A stretch of 64,000 bases of DNA. Source: Chryseosolibacter sp964493505. Its GTDB lineage: Bacteria; Bacteroidota; Bacteroidia; Cytophagales; Cyclobacteriaceae. Below are positions 59,734-64,000 of the stretch, piece after piece. The notes beneath the pieces were generated by a model that was not told the origin of the DNA, did no database searches, and saw only the letters and a list, made by a program, of their open reading frames with translations. Numbering within the stretch: position 1 is the first letter of the stretch; each line of letters opens with the position of its first letter. The stretch spans positions 1-64,000 of the forward strand of contig CAZBNP010000017.1 of assembly GCA_964493505.1 (NCBI GenBank), read 5' to 3'. A program made the position numbers and the translations under genes.

Positions 59734-60921
59734 TCACCCTGCGGTTTTGTGGTCCCACACACGGTGCAGTGCAGTCATCCTGTACACATGCTCCAAAATG
59801 TCGCGCTCTGTCTGATCGAGCACCTTTCCTCTCCTTTCCATTGCCTTTTGTGCTGTCGCAATGGCTCTTTCCATTTCATAAGTTACGATGCCCTCGGCGC
59901 CACCCCATGAAAACGAGGGAATATAGTTCCTGGGAAAGCCAACGCCAAATACGTTTGATGATACATCGATAACAGTGCCGGTATTAAACATTGTGTTGAT
60001 ACTGCATTTGCTGTGATCTCCCATCATCATTCCGCAAAACTGGAGGCCGGTTTTTACAAAAGCATTCTCTGCGTGGCTCCACACCTTCACTTCATTAAAT
60101 GTGTTTTTCAGATTGGAGGTATTCGAATCCGCCCCGAAATTGCACCACTCACCAACGACAGAGCACCCGAGAAATCCGTCGTGCGCTTTGTTGCTGTACG
60201 CAAACAGGACGGAGTTGCTTACCTCGCCGCCTACCTTGCAAAAAGGACCGACAGTCGTATCGCCGCGCATCTTTCCACCCATGTTGATATGCGCGCCTTC
60301 ACAAAGCGCAAATGGTCCGCGGACCATCGCGCCTTCATCGAGTGAGCTGTTTTTCCCGAGATAAACGGGTCCGTTTTCGGCGTTGATGATGGCTGCTTTG
60401 GAAGTTACACCTTCTTCGACAAAAAGGTTCTCTTTACCGTAAACCACCGTGTGCCGGTCTTCCAGGTCTGCCGACTTACGTTGTGCTGTAAGTAACTTGA
60501 AGTCGACTCTGATCTGCTGGCCGTTCTCACGGAATATTTTCCAGGGTTTGTCAATGAGCACTACGGGTGACGGATATTCGATGGTGTTTTCCTCTGCCAT
60601 GTCGCCTTCCGGGTTCCGGGATGCAATCAGCAACTGTTCTCTGACGAGAAAGTATCCTGAAGGCAATGCCATCACCGTATCTACAAGCCGCTGATCCGGA
60701 CAAACGGCCCCGTTGATGAGCAGATTGTCATCTGAGTCAGTCTGTGGAAATTTTTTTTCGAGGTAGCCGGCTGTCCGAAATGTGACGCTCGTTTCCAGCC
60801 ACTTCTCCCATTTCTCCTGAATCGTCAGGATACCGACGCGCACGGCACCGACGGGACGGGTATAAGTGAAGGGTAGGAGGTTGATCCTGATAAGGGGGTC
60901 ATCAAAGAGAATGGCTGTCAT
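59734..60921 (-). CDS. GlmU-like sugar nucleotidyltransferase family protein
   Basis: 395 residues. The N-terminal domain (FDDPLIRINLLPFTYTRPVG) is the Bacteroidota-type NTP_transf_4 domain; it lacks the GxGTRM pyrophosphorylase signature. The C-terminal part has hexapeptide-repeat text (GPVYLGKNSSLDEGAMVRGP, GVCNFGADSNTSN-like EWCNFGADSNTSN) of a left-handed beta-helix acyltransferase, as in GlmU. A role in UDP-sugar or cell-wall precursor synthesis is likely, but the exact reaction is unclear. Confidence 0.86.
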   Translation of the reverse strand: MTAILFDDPLIRINLLPFTYTRPVGAVRVGILTIQEKWEKWLETSVTFRTAGYLEKKFPQTDSDDNLLINGAVCPDQRLVDTVMALPSGYFLVREQLLIASRNPEGDMAEENTIEYPSPVVLIDKPWKIFRENGQQIRVDFKLLTAQRKSADLEDRHTVVYGKENLFVEEGVTSKAAIINAENGPVYLGKNSSLDEGAMVRGPFALCEGAHINMGGKMRGDTTVGPFCKVGGEVSNSVLFAYSNKAHDGFLGCSVVGEWCNFGADSNTSNLKNTFNEVKVWSHAENAFVKTGLQFCGMMMGDHSKCSINTMFNTGTVIDVSSNVFGVGFPRNYIPSFSWGGAEGIVTYEMERAIATAQKAMERRGKVLDQTERDILEHVYRMTALHRVWDHKTAG

Positions 60922-60994
60922 CCTGTTGTGGATAGGTCGATCTTTTGTTTCTCCGCCAGGGTATCAAAATCTTACCTGGCGAAGCAAAAATAAA

Positions 60995-61022
60995 ATAAAA
61001 AAGGTCTCCAGAACGAAGACCC
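60995..61022 (-). terminator. Rho-independent terminator behind rpmE
   Basis: On the minus strand GGTCT and AGACC form a short stem (61021-61017 with 61007-61003) with a 9-base loop, followed by six T and further T-rich sequence. It follows the L31 gene stop. Confidence 0.7.
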
Positions 61023-61048
61023 TCTCACAGTGCTTATTTGAAGAATAA

Positions 61049-61297
61049 TTAAGCTTTCTTTTGATATTTGTTCTTGAATTTCTCCACACGACCAGCCGTA
61101 TCAACAAACAGTTTCTTGCCGGTGAAGAACGGATGAGAAGCGGAACTTACTTCCACCTTGATTACAGGATATTCCTTACCATCTTCCCATGTGATGGTTT
61201 CCTCAGGTGTCTGCGTTGAGCGACTCAAAAACTTGAAATCGCTGGAAGTATCCCAGAAAACCACGTCTTTATACTCCGGATGAATGCCTTTTTTCAT
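61049..61297 (-). CDS. rpmE2: 50S ribosomal protein L31 type B
   Basis: 82 residues, typical length for the type B form: MKKGIHPEYKDVVFWDTSSD, SSASHPFFTGKKLFVDTAGRVEKF. The Cys zinc ribbon of type A L31 is missing, which marks the zinc-independent form. Single gene with its own terminator. Confidence 0.97.
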   Translation of the reverse strand: MKKGIHPEYKDVVFWDTSSDFKFLSRSTQTPEETITWEDGKEYPVIKVEVSSASHPFFTGKKLFVDTAGRVEKFKNKYQKKA

Positions 61298-61460
61298 GTC
61301 TGTAATTGCGTTTTCTTCTAAAAGGACTGCAAAGATAGGGATACGCGCCGAATAAGCAATGTCCGGTCAAACTTTTGTTCAGCGTCGGATTTGGCGTATT
61401 TTTGGACCAAAATGGAACCGTGGCGCCTATTGCCCTCAAAAATATCCCCAAAAAGGGGAC

Positions 61461-63137
61461 ATGAACCAGCGACTTCTCTTATATCTCCTGCTCGCAACCG
61501 GGTTTAGTGCCCCTGCACAGAGTACATTCGTGCCGCTGAATGAAGATTATTATCACTGGATCGACCGGTACGAGGTGAAGGCCGGGAAGATCATGCCCCA
61601 GCTGTTTACGACGATCAAGCCGTATAAGCGCTTGCATATTGTTGCCTTTATGGATTCGCTGGGCGCCGACGGCCTCTTGAACTCGCGGGCTGACAGGTTT
61701 AACCACGAGTACTTCACCAACGACAGCTGGGAATGGTCTTCAACCAGCTCCAACGATAGCAAACGACCCGTACTCCGGCACTTTTACCGCAAAAAATCTG
61801 ACCTCTATTCGGTAACGACGCCTGAGTTCGATCTGCATGTCAACCCCGTGCTGCACCTGGGCGCCGGCAGCGATTCACAGCGCGATGACATGCTGTATAT
61901 CAATACGCGGGGAGTTGAGGTTCGGGGAATGATTGACAGGAAGGTGGGGTTTTACACTTATCTCGCCGATAACCAGGCACTGCTTCCCTCGTATGTAGAC
62001 GCAGGGGTAGCATCGGCAGGCGTCGTCCCTCATGAGGGGTTTTGGAAAAATTTCAAAGGGGGCGAAGGTGTCGACTTTCTTCACGCCAGGGGATACATCA
62101 CGTTTGAGGCGACAAAAAATATCAACCTGCAGTTTGGACATGATCGTTTTTTTGTCGGCAATGGCTACCGGTCGCTGATCTTTTCCGATTATCCGCCACC
62201 GGCGTTGTTTCTGAAAACCAATGTAAAAGTATGGAAGCTTAACTACCTGTTTGTCATCAATCAGATGGTAGCTGAACCTCGGGCACGTAGCAGGCAGAGT
62301 GGATATCCCAACAAGTATGTCGCCCTGCATCACCTGAGTCTTAACATCGGGAAAAAGCTGAACGTCGGGGTGTTTGAGTCGGTTGTGTTCAGTCCCGGTG
62401 ATTCACTGGGCTCCGGTGGTTTCCGGCTTGAATATCTCAACCCGATCATTTTCTACCGGGCTATCGAACAGCAGAACAGCAGTACCGACAATGTGTTGCT
62501 GGGTTTTGACTTCAAGTGGAATGCGTTCAGACGGTTGTCGTTCTATGGGCAGTTTATGCTCGACGAATTTGTTATTGATCATCTCCGTGACGGAGATGGG
62601 TGGTGGGCTAACAAGTTTGCTGTGCAGCTGGGTGGAAAATACGTTGATGCGTTTGGTTTGCCTAACCTCGACCTTCAGGGGGAGTTCAATATTATCCGTC
62701 CGTACACTTATTCGCACGGTAACTCGTTTGGAAGTTATACCAGCTACGGCCAGCCACTGGCACATCCTGTTGGAGCGAATCTGAGCGAGGTTGTCTGTAT
62801 TGCGCGTTATCAGCCCATGGGCCGCCTTCATCTGACAGGCAAGCTGATATTTACGAAAGTCGGGCGCGACCGCCCCGGAGAGAACTGGGGGAGTGATGTG
62901 CTAAAAGACTACCGCACCCGCGAGCAGAATTTCGGGAATGTGATCGGACAGGGATTGGCAAACGATATTCTCTTTGGAAGCTTCACGGCATCGTGGATGA
63001 TCAGGCATAACCTCTTTGCAGATGCGTCGTTGGTGGTGAGACGAAGTGAGAGTCCGGAACTGTTGTATAACAGCAACAGTACTATTGCTTCCGTGGCGCT
63101 GAGATGGAATATCGCACAACGGCTTTACGATTTTTGA
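61461..63137 (+). CDS. Outer-membrane protein, RemB/Wzi-like
   Basis: 558 residues from ATG 61461, which gives a clean signal peptide (cleavage near Ala16-Gln18); an upstream part of the frame overlaps the rpmE promoter region. The mature protein is beta-strand-rich with many aromatic residues and NLQFGHDRFFVGNGYRSLIF, text close to the gliding-motility protein RemB and capsule-assembly Wzi proteins. The C-terminus ALRWNIAQRLYDF ends in Phe as outer-membrane barrels do. The function in surface polysaccharide binding or gliding is inferred from the family. Confidence 0.8.
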   Translation: MNQRLLLYLLLATGFSAPAQSTFVPLNEDYYHWIDRYEVKAGKIMPQLFTTIKPYKRLHIVAFMDSLGADGLLNSRADRFNHEYFTNDSWEWSSTSSNDSKRPVLRHFYRKKSDLYSVTTPEFDLHVNPVLHLGAGSDSQRDDMLYINTRGVEVRGMIDRKVGFYTYLADNQALLPSYVDAGVASAGVVPHEGFWKNFKGGEGVDFLHARGYITFEATKNINLQFGHDRFFVGNGYRSLIFSDYPPPALFLKTNVKVWKLNYLFVINQMVAEPRARSRQSGYPNKYVALHHLSLNIGKKLNVGVFESVVFSPGDSLGSGGFRLEYLNPIIFYRAIEQQNSSTDNVLLGFDFKWNAFRRLSFYGQFMLDEFVIDHLRDGDGWWANKFAVQLGGKYVDAFGLPNLDLQGEFNIIRPYTYSHGNSFGSYTSYGQPLAHPVGANLSEVVCIARYQPMGRLHLTGKLIFTKVGRDRPGENWGSDVLKDYRTREQNFGNVIGQGLANDILFGSFTASWMIRHNLFADASLVVRRSESPELLYNSNSTIASVALRWNIAQRLYDF

Positions 63138-63140
63138 AAC

Positions 63141-64000
63141 ATGAACATTTTCTTCAGGATACTGACGTATGCCCCGCGTAGAAACTACCGGCTGGCCCGG
63201 TTTTTTATCTTCGCGGTTCTCGGGGTCATTTTCAATGCCGCCTACCTCGGATTATTGCATCCGATGCTGGCAACGTTATTTGGCGATAGTAAGATTGAAC
63301 CGATACCGTATCCGCAATTTGAACTGAGCCTGGAGTTTGCCAAGACCTATTTTCGCTATCACTTTGCGAACATATTTTCCGCCTATGGCCCGCAGCAGGC
63401 GCTCGGCTTTGTGTGTGTTCTCATTGTCTGTTTTCTCCTGATGTCAAATATCTTTCGCTACCTCGAAAGAATCGTAGCATCAAAGCTGAAAGTAGACATT
63501 GTGAAGAACGTCCGTATGGAAATTTTTAGCAAGGTCTCGTTAATGCATATTGGTTTCTTTAATGATCAGCGGAAAGGTGATCTGATCTCCCGTTTTACAA
63601 ACGATGTGTCTGAAGTGGAAGGTGCCGTTGTCAATGGATTGAAGTCGGTTTTCAAAGAGCCACTTACGCTGATCGCCTTTATGATCGTACTGTTCTCGAT
63701 AAGTGTGAAGCTGACGTTGTTTACGCTTGTGGTACTGCCGGTCACCGGCGGTATTATCTCCGAGATCGTCAGGCGTCTGAAGAAGAAGGCGATCATCAGC
63801 CAGGAAACGCTGGGAAGGATTGTCAATATTCTTGACGAGACCTTCAGCAGCATGCGCGTGATCAACGCTTTCAATGCGCGGAATTTTATGCTGCGGCGTA
63901 TTGATCAGGAGACATCGCTCCACCGTAAAGTAAACCTTTCCATTGCCAAAAAAAATGAGCTGGCGTCACCGGTCTCCGAGTTTCTGGGTGTACTGGTCGT
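63141..64000 (+). CDS. MsbA-like ABC exporter, partial (cut by window end)
   Basis: Open frame from ATG 63141 to the window end, 286 codons so far. The visible part is an ABC transporter transmembrane domain: MNIFFRILTYAPRR, TM1 near 22-42, TM2 near 92-112, then MHIGFFNDQRKGDLISRFTNDV, the coupling region of MsbA-type exporters, and ETLGRIVNILDETFSSMRVI. The ATPase domain should follow beyond the edge. Lipid or lipooligosaccharide flipping is the likely role. Confidence 0.88.
   Translation, partial: MNIFFRILTYAPRRNYRLARFFIFAVLGVIFNAAYLGLLHPMLATLFGDSKIEPIPYPQFELSLEFAKTYFRYHFANIFSAYGPQQALGFVCVLIVCFLLMSNIFRYLERIVASKLKVDIVKNVRMEIFSKVSLMHIGFFNDQRKGDLISRFTNDVSEVEGAVVNGLKSVFKEPLTLIAFMIVLFSISVKLTLFTLVVLPVTGGIISEIVRRLKKKAIISQETLGRIVNILDETFSSMRVINAFNARNFMLRRIDQETSLHRKVNLSIAKKNELASPVSEFLGVLV

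Noticed and set aside
1..64000. tRNA genes, insertion sequences, prophage or integrase genes
   Set aside because: None was seen on reading both strands; the fibre-like genes at 30018-33197 look phage-tail-like in their repeats but have signal peptides and type IX partners.

Overview
The window looks like chromosomal DNA of a Bacteroidota member, most likely a gliding, Cytophagales-type bacterium. Grounds: two proteins end in the gliding-motility-associated C-terminal domain used for type IX secretion (type B sorting); there is a RemB/Wzi-like outer-membrane protein, a PafA-like phosphatase, a type B L31 gene, a DUF1343/NamZ lipoprotein and LytS/LytTR-type signalling; and most starts lack a strong Shine-Dalgarno. 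Order-level placement is inference.

Left edge (1-460): the window opens just past a presumed 5S rRNA gene. A 231-bp tandem duplication carries a second 3' half of 5S plus the operon terminator.

Signalling region (about 460-20,500): fifteen genes on the minus strand between 17651 and 463 form a sensory and transport block. From upstream to downstream: a porin, a short PstS-like binding protein, a chemoreceptor-like membrane protein (4-helix sensor, HAMP, GAF, Aer-like PAS, no kinase-control domain), a PAS/DHp protein with a degenerate ATPase domain, CheR, stand-alone CheB, a membrane GAF protein, a SiaA-like PP2C phosphatase, SiaB, SiaC (with Thr68 in place), a TerB-like/ABCG exporter fusion, a lipoprotein, a small secreted protein, a LytTR response regulator, and a 5'-truncated, decayed LytS-type kinase. 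An intact paralogue of that kinase is divergent from the porin. The same 21-bp-spaced direct repeat, of LytTR-box geometry, sits beside both kinase copies. I see no CheA, CheW, flagellar gene, GGDEF protein (SiaD) or kinase-active chemotaxis protein. This combination is the best candidate for an undescribed system: CheR/CheB adaptation and redox/GAF sensing feeding a SiaABC partner switch next to an exporter.

Middle (20,500-30,000): a large membrane-anchored propeller-like protein, a biotin operon (dienoyl-CoA reductase-like SDR, bioF, bioD, bioA), a 55-residue PLDc_N-type membrane peptide, an MFS transporter and cystathionine gamma-synthase.

30,000-34,400: two tandem copies of a surface-protein cassette. 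Each pairs a fibre-like secreted protein with a type IX-sorted protein, but the fibre stalk has been swapped (short NAV-TTKIA repeats versus collagen-like Gly-X-Y).

34,400-64,000: mostly housekeeping genes: lipoyl E2, CinA, DUF4197 lipoprotein, SDR, folA, fmt, an endonuclease III with an unusual Cys/His site, NamZ-like lipoprotein, LolC/E-type permease, Hsp20 (with a long palindrome upstream), HtrA protease, ALDH7-type dehydrogenase, a single-domain receiver, a WG-repeat protein, PafA-like phosphatase, APC permease, RfbD-like reductase, cyclophilin, hemC, holB, a GlmU-like transferase, rpmE type B, a RemB/Wzi-like protein and the start of an MsbA-like exporter cut by the window end.
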